NCBI GenBank assembly: GCA_024275575.1
Contig: JAJRYV010000097.1
Span: 1-51,214 of the forward strand
Source: a bacterium
GTDB lineage: Bacteria; Zhuqueibacterota; Zhuqueibacteria; Zhuqueibacterales; Geothermadaptataceae
Length of the DNA stretch: 51,214 nucleotides
Reading direction: 5' to 3'
A program made the position numbers and the translations under genes. Positions 7,166-15,951 of the stretch are shown here, one piece after another (the stretch's first letter is position 1; every line of letters starts with the position of its first letter). The notes under the pieces were generated by a model. The model did not search any database and was not told the origin of the DNA. It saw only the letters and a list, made by a program, of their open reading frames with translations.

Positions 7166-8349
7166 CAATCTTCGATGATTGTGTCCAGTTCCATGACCTG
7201 TTCGATCAATTTTTCCCGTTCTGCGAGATAAATCTCTTTTTCAAGCGCACCAGTTTCAAATTCATGATTCAGCACGATGATTTTTTCCATCAACGTCTGC
7301 CGTTTCGCAACCGGGTCATCTGATTTTTCAACTTGCTCTGCCGGCACAGTTTCGCTTTTCAATTTCATCCGATAAAAAACATAACCTGCGAGGATTATTG
7401 AAAGGAGAGCGGCAGGTGCGAACCAGCGCAAATCCATTGGCGGCGTTGGCAATCGTCTTAAGCCGAGCGTGAGCATACCGGCTTTTTTCACATTCGCAAG
7501 AACGTACCGGTTGTAATTTTTTCCGCGCAACTGAAAGGGTTTTCCAACGGGTTTTTCGACGGGCGAACTTCCGTTTGCAATACTCAGACGGGCAAGCTCG
7601 AACTGCGCCGGCAGGTAAACATCGAGCAAATCGGTTGGGCTTTTAATGGTTTTGCGCATGTCGGTTGTGCTGCCGGAATAGGGCAAGTTATAGTTGAGCA
7701 CCACCTGTTTATTGCCGGGTTTGAATTCCATCGTGTCGTATATTTTGTTTTCTTCGACAATGGCGCAACAGCTCATCAAATTGCCGCCGACTTGCAGGTC
7801 TTTTGCTTGTTGCGGAATTTCGAATTGTAGACCTATTTTGGTTTTTTTGTCGGCAGGGGAATGATCCACATAGGTGTATTTACCGCGGTTCAGGTATTGG
7901 TAGACTTCGCGCACAGCGAGCATACCCGCCGCCGGTTCAATGATGATGTGATGCATGCGTGCAACAATGGCGGAATCCGAATTTGTCGTTTCGAACACCG
8001 TGATATCGCTTTGCTGTTGCAACGAATCCTGACCCAGCTGCACAACAGGGCCGCTATACTGGAAACCTCGAAACAGGGTTTTGGGATAGTAAGCCCGTTT
8101 TGCACCGGGCACCAGATTCTTAAAGATAAAACGTCCGCGGCTATCCGTCATCGTATGGGGACGCGGTTTGTCGATTTCCCTGCCGTTTTCGAGGGCATAG
8201 AGAACAACTTCAACACCTGCGGCCGGAGCAGTCAAACTACCGTTGATAACAGAGCCGGAAACGGTAGCGTTTTTTTGAATTGTCTGCCCCGCAACGAATG
8301 ACGGCAGCAGTATGAGGCAGAGCAGGTTATACTTCAGTATTTTTCCCAT
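7165..8349 (-). CDS. Exported protein with carboxypeptidase-regulatory-like domain and C-terminal membrane anchor
   Basis: With the ATG at 8349, backed by GGAGG six bases upstream, the product has 394 residues. It starts with a signal peptide (MGKILKYNLLCLILLPSF) and then a carboxypeptidase-regulatory-like beta-sandwich (about 28-95; pattern VSGSVINGS...DSRGRFIFKNLVPG). A long extracytoplasmic beta-rich region follows, then a single membrane helix (about 311-328) and a charged, coiled cytoplasmic tail (VAKRQTLMEKIIVLNHEFETGALEKEIY). An upstream ATG in the frame would overlap the zinc-ribbon gene and has no ribosome site. One base separates it from that gene. Its position behind ccmF and ccmH suggests a helper in cytochrome maturation or assembly. 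I recognise no named family for the whole protein. Confidence 0.75.
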   Translation of the reverse strand: MGKILKYNLLCLILLPSFVAGQTIQKNATVSGSVINGSLTAPAAGVEVVLYALENGREIDKPRPHTMTDSRGRFIFKNLVPGAKRAYYPKTLFRGFQYSGPVVQLGQDSLQQQSDITVFETTNSDSAIVARMHHIIIEPAAGMLAVREVYQYLNRGKYTYVDHSPADKKTKIGLQFEIPQQAKDLQVGGNLMSCCAIVEENKIYDTMEFKPGNKQVVLNYNLPYSGSTTDMRKTIKSPTDLLDVYLPAQFELARLSIANGSSPVEKPVGKPFQLRGKNYNRYVLANVKKAGMLTLGLRRLPTPPMDLRWFAPAALLSIILAGYVFYRMKLKSETVPAEQVEKSDDPVAKRQTLMEKIIVLNHEFETGALEKEIYLAEREKLIEQVMELDTIIED

Positions 8350-8350
8350 T

Positions 8351-8794
8351 TCAAACCTCCGTGCCGCAGTGATTGCAGAAAAGATCGTCGATCGCAACCG
8401 TGTTTCCACACTGGTGGCAGGTTAGTTTTGCCTGTGATTTTTTCGAGTCTTGAAGAGATTTCAGTTCGGTTTCCACAGCTTTGCGCTTAGCGGCTTTGCC
8501 TGATGAAGAACCGTTCATGGCGTCGATTTGCTGCAGAACCCCTACAGCATCATGTCTGAACAACGCGTTCATCTGTGAATAATCATCATCCGAAACCTTG
8601 CCCATTTCGCGGTCCAGTTCCAAATCTTTGATCGAAGCGAGAATCGTGTCTCGCTGTGTTTCCAAATCGGCAAGCAGAATTTGTCCCCGGCTCATTTTTT
8701 TGCCAAACGAACGCCCCTCCTGCGATTTGAAATAGGGCTGTGCAATATAGAAAAGACATGCGCCTATGATGAATGAAAATAAGATCGTTTCCAT
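8351..8794 (-). CDS. CcmI-like membrane protein with C-terminal zinc ribbon
   Basis: The product has 147 residues. It has one membrane helix at the very start (about 4-20), a helical cytoplasmic part with the CcmI-type pattern ILASIKDLELDREMGKVSDDDY (about 50-71), and a four-Cys zinc ribbon at the end (CHQC at 126-129, CNHC at 140-143). Short CcmI-like proteins with a zinc ribbon are found in ccm clusters outside Proteobacteria, and in the known system CcmI presents apocytochrome to CcmF/CcmH. The ribosome site AGAGGAAAAAG precedes the ATG. It lies 103 bases after ccmH, separated by a 9-bp hairpin, and one base before the next gene. The apocytochrome role is inferred from neighbours and the helical motif. 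Confidence 0.75.
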   Translation of the reverse strand: METILFSFIIGACLFYIAQPYFKSQEGRSFGKKMSRGQILLADLETQRDTILASIKDLELDREMGKVSDDDYSQMNALFRHDAVGVLQQIDAMNGSSSGKAAKRKAVETELKSLQDSKKSQAKLTCHQCGNTVAIDDLFCNHCGTEV

Positions 8795-8839
8795 CTTTTT
8801 CCTCTCAAAAATTGCTGTGACTCAATCGTTGTTATTTTA

Positions 8840-8867
8840 TTGCGGCTTCGGCATGGCAAAGCCGCAA
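8840..8867 (-). other. Hairpin between ccmH and the CcmI-like gene
   Basis: TTGCGGCTT (8840-8848) and AAGCCGCAA (8859-8867) form a perfect 9-bp stem around a 10-base loop, inside the operon. There is no T run after it, so it may be an mRNA-processing or stability element rather than a full terminator. Confidence 0.4.
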
Positions 8868-8897
8868 GTGATTTGTGCTGCAGGGCGATTCGCCCGC

Positions 8898-9443
8898 TTA
8901 ATCCAGCGTTTTCAGAACATCGTCCAGCATTTGCTCATAGCGTCTGTCATTTCCTGTACCGGAAGATTTTTTACGCTGTTGTTGTTTTTCCTGTTGACGC
9001 GACCATTTGCGAACGAACTGTATGATCAGAAAACCTGCTCCCAGGATGAGCAAAAACGGTGTAACCCAGGCTGTCAGGTTGAAACCTTTCTTCGTTGGTG
9101 CCGATAAAATCTGCTCACCATATCGGCTGATGAAGCTGGCGAGTACGGCATTTTTATCCAGCCCCTGATCGATGAGTTGCTGCGCTTCTGCTGTGAGTTT
9201 ATCTGCCGATTCGCAGGCCATCGCACCCTGGCAGGCCTCGACCGTCATGTTGCAATCGCACACACAGGTCAGGCTGTTTTTGATAACCTGAATCGGCGGC
9301 GGCGATTGCGCCGCTGTTGGTGCCGTCATTAAAAAGACCGTTGATAATATCAATGCCAACCTTGTTTTAAATTGCCAACATGTTCGTTTTCCTGTCCCGC
9401 AAAGGTGGCGGTGCTTTTTCATTTCATCGATTATTTTACACAT
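8898..9443 (-). CDS. ccmH: Cytochrome c-type biogenesis protein CcmH
   Basis: The 181-residue product has an N-terminal signal segment (about 28-45) and a Cys cluster with Cys60, 62, 64, 71 and 77 (LTCVCDCNMTVEACQGAMAC). This is followed by the CcmH helical bundle (KLTAEAQQLIDQGLDKNAVLASFISRYGEQIL) and a membrane helix (about 128-147). Classical CcmH has CxxC; this CxCxC-type variant with extra Cys occurs in other lineages. The role is reduction of the CxxCH thiols of apocytochrome together with CcmF. The ATG at 9443 lies inside the end of ccmF, with GGAGG six bases upstream within the ccmF coding end, so translation is coupled. It would serve the cytochromes encoded at 1066-2960 and others elsewhere. 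Confidence 0.9.
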   Translation of the reverse strand: MCKIIDEMKKHRHLCGTGKRTCWQFKTRLALILSTVFLMTAPTAAQSPPPIQVIKNSLTCVCDCNMTVEACQGAMACESADKLTAEAQQLIDQGLDKNAVLASFISRYGEQILSAPTKKGFNLTAWVTPFLLILGAGFLIIQFVRKWSRQQEKQQQRKKSSGTGNDRRYEQMLDDVLKTLD

Positions 9444-11433
9444 ATTCAGCCTCCGGTTTTCTCTGCTGCGGCACTTTTGTTTGCATCAGCTGCGCCTGTT
9501 TTTTGAAGCGATCCGGGCCGAGGGCGATGAGCGTTCCAATGATCATCACGATACCACCGATCCAGATCCAGGCAACAAGCGGGATAACCAGGGCTTTAAT
9601 CGAGGCGCGCCCCTCATCATCCCAGCCGACGAGAATCAGATACAGGTCTTCCTTTAATGTTTGGCGAATAGCGACTTCAGAAACAGAGTTATGTTTTTTG
9701 TGCTTCATTTTTGAAGGAAACATGGCGCCCAGATCACGCCCTGCTTTTTCCACATCGATTCTGGCAGCAACTTGCTGAGCGTGTTCGGTCGTTTGATTGA
9801 CGAGCTTGTCATAATGCAGGGTGTAACCGGCAAGCTCCAGTGTTGAACCAGGTTTCATCACCGCGAGTTTTTCCTGTTGGAAGGCGCTCGACCCGGTGAC
9901 ACCGACAAAAATCATGATGACACCGAGGTGTACGGTATAACCGCCATAACGCCTTTTATTGCGTGTGATTAGATCATACAGCGCGATGAAAAAATTACGT
10001 TCTGAAATTCGTGCCCGTGCTGTTGCGCCGCGATAGAATTCGAGAATAATCGTCACCAGGACAAAAGCCGACAGTGCAAAGGACATGAGTGGGTAAATCG
10101 ACTTGATGCCGAAGAAGTAAAGCGCCAGCCCGGTGATGATGCCGGCTGCGACGGGAATGGTAAAACTGCGGCGCAAGTTTCGTTGCGAAGCTTTACGCCA
10201 GGCGATGAGTGGGCATACGCCGGTTAGCGCCAAAAGCGCCAGCCCGATGGGCACGTTGACCTGATTAAAAAAAGGCGGGCCGACGGTGATTTTGACCCCG
10301 CGCACCGCTTCCGAGATAATGGGAAAAATCGTACCCCAGAATACGGCAAAGGCCATGCCCACAAGAATCAGATTGTTGAATAAAAAACTCGACTCGCGAG
10401 AAAGCACGGCATCAAGTCTGTTTTCGCTCTGCAGTTGCGGGCTGCGCAGCCAGAGCAAGTAGATGGAAGCAACCAGAATCAAGCCGAGAAAAACCAGAAA
10501 TACAGGCCCGATATTGGAGATACCGAAAGAATGTACCGAGCTGATGATGCCGCTGCGGGTGATAAATGTACCGAAAATCGTCAGGGCAAAGGTGATGATG
10601 ATAAGCACGAGATTCCAGATTTTCAACATGCCGCGTTTTTCCTGAATCATCACTGAATGCATGAAAGCAGTACCGGTGAGCCAGGGCATGAATGAGGCAT
10701 TTTCAACCGGGTCCCACGCCCAGTAACCGCCCCAACCGAGCTCGACATAAGCCCATTTGGCGCCAAATAAATTGCCGAGAGTCAGAAAGAGCCAGGCGAT
10801 GACGGTCCAGCGTCGTGTCGTATGAATCCACTGCGGGTCGAGCCGGTTTGCCAGCAGAGCTGCAATGGCAAATGCGAAAGGCACGGCAAAACCGACATAA
10901 CCGAGATAGAGCGTAGGCGGGTGCATCACCATGCCGACGTTTTGCAGCATGGGGTTGAGGCCGTTGCCGTCTGCTGGCGGATTGGGCAGAAGTTCAAACG
11001 GGCTCGTCGCATAAATCATCAAACCGAAAAACAAAAACATCGAGATAGCCATGGTGCCGATGACATAGGGCAGCAATTCACGATTTTTGTCGCGGTTCTG
11101 CCAGATGACGATAGCGGTGAACAGACATAAGAGCCAGGCCCAGAAGAGCAAAGACCCCGCCTGTCCCGCCCAAAGCGCCGAAATCTTATAAAAAATCGGT
11201 AATGTTCGGCTGGAATAGGATGCTACATATTCAACCGAAAAATCATTGGTCGTAAAAGCGTAAAGCAGTAGCGTCATGAGCAGGCTGGATAAAAAGAACA
11301 AGGCAAGAGCGCAGCGCTCTGCGCTCATTGTCATTTCTTCCCGCTGCCAACGCCCACCCATGAATGCAGCCCAGGCCGTATAACCTGAGAAAACAAAACA
11401 AAGAATCAGCACTGCATCTGCAAGATTGTACAT
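9436..11433 (-). CDS. ccmF: Cytochrome c heme lyase CcmF
   Basis: The 665-residue polytopic membrane protein carries the heme-handling WWD motif (GWGGYWAWDPVENASF, about 233-248), conserved HPP at 171-173 and further conserved His residues, and the usual large C-terminal extracytoplasmic domain. Length matches CcmF/NrfE (about 650). It attaches heme, delivered by CcmE, to the CxxCH of apocytochromes in the periplasm. The start is an ATG with a strong AAGGAG. It is the first gene of a unit with ccmH and the CcmI-like gene. The ccmABCDE genes for heme export are not in the window, so this is the ligation half only. Many membrane segments and no frame break are seen. Confidence 0.96.
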   Translation of the reverse strand: MYNLADAVLILCFVFSGYTAWAAFMGGRWQREEMTMSAERCALALFFLSSLLMTLLLYAFTTNDFSVEYVASYSSRTLPIFYKISALWAGQAGSLLFWAWLLCLFTAIVIWQNRDKNRELLPYVIGTMAISMFLFFGLMIYATSPFELLPNPPADGNGLNPMLQNVGMVMHPPTLYLGYVGFAVPFAFAIAALLANRLDPQWIHTTRRWTVIAWLFLTLGNLFGAKWAYVELGWGGYWAWDPVENASFMPWLTGTAFMHSVMIQEKRGMLKIWNLVLIIITFALTIFGTFITRSGIISSVHSFGISNIGPVFLVFLGLILVASIYLLWLRSPQLQSENRLDAVLSRESSFLFNNLILVGMAFAVFWGTIFPIISEAVRGVKITVGPPFFNQVNVPIGLALLALTGVCPLIAWRKASQRNLRRSFTIPVAAGIITGLALYFFGIKSIYPLMSFALSAFVLVTIILEFYRGATARARISERNFFIALYDLITRNKRRYGGYTVHLGVIMIFVGVTGSSAFQQEKLAVMKPGSTLELAGYTLHYDKLVNQTTEHAQQVAARIDVEKAGRDLGAMFPSKMKHKKHNSVSEVAIRQTLKEDLYLILVGWDDEGRASIKALVIPLVAWIWIGGIVMIIGTLIALGPDRFKKQAQLMQTKVPQQRKPEAEYV

Positions 11434-11572
11434 GATAAACTCCTTCTCCGATGATTATTCCGTAAACTGGTTGTCATTTCAAGTTGCACCGGGCTGGGCA
11501 AACGGGTTTACTACTGCAATTATATTTATCCTGGCTGTGTTGATCGTTTAGTGCGATCGCCGGGCAAAAAAA

Positions 11573-12133
11573 TCAATGCTGATGATCATCACCATGCGAA
11601 TGCTCTTTTGGTTCTGCCTTCTGCTCCTGGTGATGGGATTTATCTCCGGGCGACATTTCATGAGATTCTTCCTGCTGCATGGTGGTCGCGTTAACACCCA
11701 TTCCATGTTCGAAAACCAGCAAGCCACCTTTGTCTGCGCCATAAACCAGCAAGCCCGAAATCAGCAGCAGCGGCAGGAGAAGAACTTTTCGTAAATCTCC
11801 AATGCGCAGGTTTTTTATGAACAACACAGCCGCCGCGGTGATGTTTAATAAACCGGACATCCAGTACATCACATCGCGGTGCTGGTGCACGAACTCATGC
11901 CCGGGGCTGTCATGTCCCAGGCTGTTGGAGGCAACGAGACCGCTGGCAACGGCAGCGATTGAAGCCAGCGCACTCAAATAGAGCAAGTAGGTCGCAAATT
12001 CCCGAAATTCCTCTTTTTTGAAAACCCACCAGAGGAGCTCAAAAAGAAGGGTGACAAGAATCAAAGCGATTGGAAAATGCACAAAAAGCGGGTGCAGATT
12101 TTGTAGTGCTGATAATCCTGGGAATGATGACAT
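11573..12133 (-). CDS. DUF2231-type membrane protein with His-rich tail
   Basis: The protein has 186 residues. The beginning (NLHPLFVHFPIALILVTLLFELLWW) is the DUF2231 signature, and four membrane segments follow. After residue 145 comes a hydrophilic tail packed with His, Glu and Gln that ends in HSHGDDHQH, a plausible metal-binding extension. The ATG has AAAGGA seven bases upstream. It follows the P1B ATPase gene by 46 bases, so the two may be co-transcribed. DUF2231 proteins are found with redox and metal genes, and some have heme-like His pairs, but no biochemical role is established. Here a metal-linked role is inferred from the tail and the neighbour. Confidence 0.82.
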   Translation of the reverse strand: MSSFPGLSALQNLHPLFVHFPIALILVTLLFELLWWVFKKEEFREFATYLLYLSALASIAAVASGLVASNSLGHDSPGHEFVHQHRDVMYWMSGLLNITAAAVLFIKNLRIGDLRKVLLLPLLLISGLLVYGADKGGLLVFEHGMGVNATTMQQEESHEMSPGDKSHHQEQKAEPKEHSHGDDHQH

Positions 12134-12179
12134 AGAATATTCCTTTGTTCAGGTTAATATTGATGCTCCGGTCAGGGAG

Positions 12180-14516
12180 CTATTTTTCAAAAATATCCAG
12201 TTTTAAATTTCTTAGACGCAGCGAATTTGCGATGACTGAAACCGAGCTCAGGCTCATGGCAGCAGCGGCGAGAATCGGGCTCAAGAGAACACCAAAAAAC
12301 GGAAACAGTACGCCTGCTGCGACAGGCACGCCGAGTGTGTTGTAAATAAATGCAAAGAATAAATTTTGTTTGATATTGGCCATCGTCGCCTTGCTGAGTT
12401 GACGTGCGCGAACGATGCCGAGAAGATCGCCTTTTACCAGTGTCACCCCGGCGCTTTCCATGGCGACATCGGTGCCGGTGCCCATAGCGATACCGACCTG
12501 AGCCTGGGCAAGCGCCGGCGCATCATTGATGCCGTCGCCGGCCATGGCAACGATTTCACCGGCCTGTTGTAATTTTTTCACTGCATCGGCTTTTTCATCG
12601 GGCAGAACTTCGGCAATGACATTGTCGATTTGCAGTTGTGCAGCCACAGCATCAGCTGTTGTTTTGTTGTCACCTGTGAGCATGACGACTTTCAAACCCT
12701 GGGCGTGCAATTCCTCGACCGCCCGTGGTGTGCTGCTTTTTATTTTATCAGCCACCCCGACAAGCCCGGCCGGCTGACCATCAGCAAGCACGTACATGAC
12801 CGTTTGCCCTTCAGCGCGCAGCGATTGCGCCCGTTTGAAAAATGCCTGATCATCGATTCCCAATTCCCGCATCAGAGCCAGGTTGCCCAACGCCACCCCG
12901 GTGCCGTCGATACGCCCGGAAATGCCCTTGCCGGTATAGGATTTAAAATCATCGGCCTTGCCCAGACTCAGGTTCGATTTGGTAGCGCCATTGACTATGG
13001 CGGCGGCAAGCGGGTGTTCGCTGCCCTGTTCCAGACTGGCGGCCAAATAAAGCAAGCGCTCTTCTGCGATTTCCGGATTTACCGTCACCAGCGCCACCAG
13101 CGCCGGTTTGCCTTCGGTGATGGTGCCTGTTTTATCGACAACCAGGGTTGTGACTTTGCGCATGACTTCGATGGCTTCGGCGTTTTTAAAAAGTACGCCT
13201 GAGCCGGCGCCTTTGCCGGTGGCCACCATGATGGACATGGGCGTTGCCAAACCGAGTGCACAGGGGCAGGCGATGATCAAAACAGCTACGGCATTGATGA
13301 TCGCGTAAGCCATCGAGGGCTCCGGCCCGAAGATGGCCCAGATAACGAATGTCAGCGCCGCGACGAAAATAACGATGGGCACAAAATAACCGGAAACCAC
13401 ATCAGCCAGTTTTTGAATCGGCGCGCGGCTGCGCTGCGCTTCGGCAACCATATTGACGATGCGTGACAACAGCATTTCAGAGCCGACTTTCTCCGCCTGC
13501 ATGATGAGTGAACCGGTGCCGTTGATGGTGGCGCCAATGACCGCATCACCACTTTGCTTCTCAACCGGAATGGGCTCGCCGCTGATCATCGATTCATCGA
13601 TGGAGCTCACACCTTCGATAACGATGCCGTCGACCGGGATTTTTTCCCCGGGGCGGACGCGTAATTTATCGCCTTGCTGCACTTTTTCCAGCGGAATATC
13701 CTTTTCCGTACCGTCAGGTTCGATCAGGCGGGCGGTTTTGGCAGCCAGACCCAGCAGTTTTTTGATCGCTGTTCCGGTTTGACTACGGGCGCGCAATTCC
13801 AGCACCTGACCAAAGAGAATCAACGTTACGATGGTGCCGGCAGCCTCAAAATAAACAGCAACCTGCCCGGATTCAGAGCGAAATGAGTCAGGAAAAATGC
13901 CGGGAAAAAGCGTTGCGATCAGGCTGAAAATGAAAGCAACTGAAACACCAAGGCCGATGAGTGAAAACATATTTAAATGTCTGTTGCGCACAGATTGAAT
14001 GGCACGTTCATAAAAAGGCAGAGCCGACCACAGACAGATGGGGGTTGCGAGAAGGAGTTCGAGAATGATGCGCCATTGCTCGGAGATAATGCTGGAAATC
14101 GGTTGCCCGGGCAGCATATCGCCCATGGCCAGCAGCAGCAGCGGGATCGTGAGTACGACCGAAAATTTAAATCGCCGGCTCATATCTGTCAGCTCGGCGT
14201 TTTCTTCATCCGCCTGCGGTGAAATATTCCGCGGTTCCAGCGCCATGCCACAAATCGGGCACGATCCGAGACTATCCTTGATAATTTCCGGATGCATCGG
14301 GCAAGTATACTCTGCCGCTTTTACAGCTTCCCGGTCATGATTATGCTGTTGGGTCTCAACCGGTTTATCACCGGCATGCAGATATTTCTCCGGCTGTTCC
14401 CGAAATTTGTTCAGGCATCCTTCGCTACAGAAATAATGAGTTGCTGCCGCATGCACAGTTTGATGTTTTGTGTTCATGTCGACTTGCATGCCACAAACGG
14501 GGTCTTTGTGTTTCAT
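12180..14516 (-). CDS. copA: Copper/silver P1B-type ATPase with YHS and heavy-metal-binding domains
   Basis: The 778-residue transporter starts with a YHS domain (1-48; PVCGM at 6-10, FC..GC at 29-34). A heavy-metal-binding domain follows (70-95; CPMHPEI and CPICGMAL), then the P1B core. The core shows the membrane CPC motif at 417-419, actuator SGEP at 312-315, phosphorylated Asp461 in DKTGT, the HP motif (SEHPLA) and GDGINDAP. It ends with the copper-type helices containing YN and MSxSS. CPC plus these last residues point to Cu(I)/Ag(I) export from cytoplasm to periplasm. No classical GMxCxxC domain is present; the YHS/HMBD N-terminus replaces it, as in SilP-like members. AGGA precedes the ATG. 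CusCBA encoded nearby could take the metal on to the outside. Confidence 0.95.
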   Translation of the reverse strand: MKHKDPVCGMQVDMNTKHQTVHAAATHYFCSEGCLNKFREQPEKYLHAGDKPVETQQHNHDREAVKAAEYTCPMHPEIIKDSLGSCPICGMALEPRNISPQADEENAELTDMSRRFKFSVVLTIPLLLLAMGDMLPGQPISSIISEQWRIILELLLATPICLWSALPFYERAIQSVRNRHLNMFSLIGLGVSVAFIFSLIATLFPGIFPDSFRSESGQVAVYFEAAGTIVTLILFGQVLELRARSQTGTAIKKLLGLAAKTARLIEPDGTEKDIPLEKVQQGDKLRVRPGEKIPVDGIVIEGVSSIDESMISGEPIPVEKQSGDAVIGATINGTGSLIMQAEKVGSEMLLSRIVNMVAEAQRSRAPIQKLADVVSGYFVPIVIFVAALTFVIWAIFGPEPSMAYAIINAVAVLIIACPCALGLATPMSIMVATGKGAGSGVLFKNAEAIEVMRKVTTLVVDKTGTITEGKPALVALVTVNPEIAEERLLYLAASLEQGSEHPLAAAIVNGATKSNLSLGKADDFKSYTGKGISGRIDGTGVALGNLALMRELGIDDQAFFKRAQSLRAEGQTVMYVLADGQPAGLVGVADKIKSSTPRAVEELHAQGLKVVMLTGDNKTTADAVAAQLQIDNVIAEVLPDEKADAVKKLQQAGEIVAMAGDGINDAPALAQAQVGIAMGTGTDVAMESAGVTLVKGDLLGIVRARQLSKATMANIKQNLFFAFIYNTLGVPVAAGVLFPFFGVLLSPILAAAAMSLSSVSVIANSLRLRNLKLDIFEK

Positions 14517-14843
14517 GAGATTATCCTAATTTTTAAGTGCCATGGCGTTCTGTTGAACATCAAACTATTCATGGGAAACCGATAAACAACCATGATTGGG
14601 TGAGGTGCAATTGCTCGTAACCAGGCGGTTTGCGAACAGCAATGGGTTTGTTTCAATATATTTGGCATTGGGAATGTGTGGTCTGGCCTGTTCTATTCAT
14701 AAGATCTAATTTTCAAGTTTGGAGCGCATCGCCTGCAGGTACTATTTTTATCACCTGGGAAAGGGAGTACTCTCCAAGGTTAATATATTATTTTTATACA
14801 CGTTATAATTCCTGATCCAATTCAATGAATGACACTGCCCCAG
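14517..14843. other. Intergenic stretch upstream of the P1B ATPase gene
   Basis: No gene is seen in these 327 bases. The stretch must carry the promoter of the ATPase gene if that gene is not read through from upstream. It contains the dyad at 14753-14780, listed separately. No clear terminator follows the CcmH-like gene. Confidence 0.5.
14753..14780. promoter_or_regulatory. 28-base imperfect dyad, candidate operator of the copper genes
   Basis: The arms ACCTGGGAAAG and CTCTCCAAGGT match at 9 of 11 pairs around a 6-base centre. The ACCT...AGGT ends resemble MerR/CueR operators, but no -35/-10 pair with the 19-20 base spacing needed for a MerR-type promoter can be placed on it. It lies about 240 bases upstream of the ATPase start. 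Confidence 0.25.
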
Positions 14844-15305
14844 CTATCCTTTGATGGATTTGATCGAGTCCGGAATGGCTAATTTAGGTTTTTTACCGTA
14901 TGTTTCCCGTACCAGATCCGTTATATGCTCGGCGCGATGGCCCTCGTTCAGCTTTCGTATGATAAAGTTTTTGACTTCGACCGCGCCGCCTGCGTGGGTG
15001 CAGTCGCAAACATCGAGACGATCATCGCAATTACCGCAGAAACAGTGGAAATTTTTTGCGATTTCAAGAACTGCTGCAGATTGTAATGGTGCGTTTGCTT
15101 TTGCCGGCTGTTTATCTTTGCTGACGACTATGAAGAGCAGAATGCTGATAATTGCCAGCGAAACGATGGCCACAATTTTTGTTTGTGAAGACTGGTTTAT
15201 CTCTTTGTGTTTTGATTTCGTTTGTGGCGCTCTAAGATTCGATCCGCAACCCGTGCAGAATCTGTTTTTTCGTGTGTTTTTATGACCGCATTGTGGACAG
15301 TACAT
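14844..15305 (-). CDS. Zinc-ribbon membrane protein with CcmH-like Cys domain
   Basis: The product has 153 residues. An N-terminal zinc ribbon (Cys3, 6, 17, 20; MYCPQCG and FCTGCG) is followed by one membrane helix (about 44-62). An extracytoplasmic domain then carries Cys88, 90, 93, 100 and 102 (CFCGNCDDRLDVCDC) before a helical pair ending RETYGKKPKL. That last part matches the CcmH pattern (Cys cluster, long helix, xxRYG). I chose the ATG at 15305 because GGAG lies nine bases before it and the zinc ribbon starts there. An ATG five codons upstream (15320) has no ribosome site. It follows the DUF3347 gene by 73 bases. It may be a dedicated thiol reductase for a nearby cytochrome or copper protein; no named family is known to me. 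Confidence 0.75.
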   Translation of the reverse strand: MYCPQCGHKNTRKNRFCTGCGSNLRAPQTKSKHKEINQSSQTKIVAIVSLAIISILLFIVVSKDKQPAKANAPLQSAAVLEIAKNFHCFCGNCDDRLDVCDCTHAGGAVEVKNFIIRKLNEGHRAEHITDLVRETYGKKPKLAIPDSIKSIKG

Positions 15306-15378
15306 TTTATCAAGCTCCATGTTTTAAAAAAAGGTTGCGCCAGTTGCCCGGCGCAACCCACGAGGAGGGAGGAAAGTA

Positions 15379-15918
15379 TTATTTAATCACATTCTTTACA
15401 CTACCGCATTTCAACATTTTAGCGCCGAGGTAAGGGTTATTGATTTCTTCCTCTGCTGCAAGCCAGTAACCGCCCTGGTTATTATTCGCCATCGGACAGA
15501 AAGCGACATAAACCTCGCCGGAAGCAATTTGTCCCTTGAACAATTGCGCCACCGTCATACTCAACACTGCAAAAGCTTTGCGTTTGCCATAGAGATTGGA
15601 AGCCGCCGCAACTTTTTCAGCATCTTTAACAGCTTTTGTCGATTTACCATATTTATGCAAAACAGCAGCGAGCATTTTGGCGCCATTGATGGCTTCCTTG
15701 CTGTCTGAAGCAACTAATGCAGTTTTCAAATGCAGGTAATGTTTATAGGCTTTGCTGAGGTCTGCATTCTTAAATTCTGCCACATTTTTCATATGGCCTT
15801 CATTATTGGTATGCATCTCGCGCCCATTTTGGTCTTTATGATGATCATGCTGTGCATATGCCGTTGAAAGCAATGTTGCACAGGCGATCAGCATAGTGAT
15901 AATGGATGTTTTAAACAT
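15379..15918 (-). CDS. Exported DUF3347 protein
   Basis: This is a 179-residue periplasmic protein. A signal peptide (residues 1-22) is followed by a His-rich stretch (HDHHKDQNGREMHT) and then the DUF3347 four-helix-like domain. The domain ends with the family signature around YVAFCPMANNNQGGYWLA and NPYLG..M..CG. The same domain is fused to the C-terminus of CusB encoded next, and both copies end CGxVKxxIK, so one arose by duplication. Conserved Met, His and Cys in DUF3347 fit Cu/Ag binding, and such free-standing proteins may act like the chaperone CusF. That function is inference. AAAGGAG precedes the ATG. It lies 33 bases after cusB in the same direction. Confidence 0.85.
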   Translation of the reverse strand: MFKTSIITMLIACATLLSTAYAQHDHHKDQNGREMHTNNEGHMKNVAEFKNADLSKAYKHYLHLKTALVASDSKEAINGAKMLAAVLHKYGKSTKAVKDAEKVAAASNLYGKRKAFAVLSMTVAQLFKGQIASGEVYVAFCPMANNNQGGYWLAAEEEINNPYLGAKMLKCGSVKNVIK

Positions 15919-15951
15919 GATGATGCTCCTTTATTTTTAAGTGAAAAAGTT

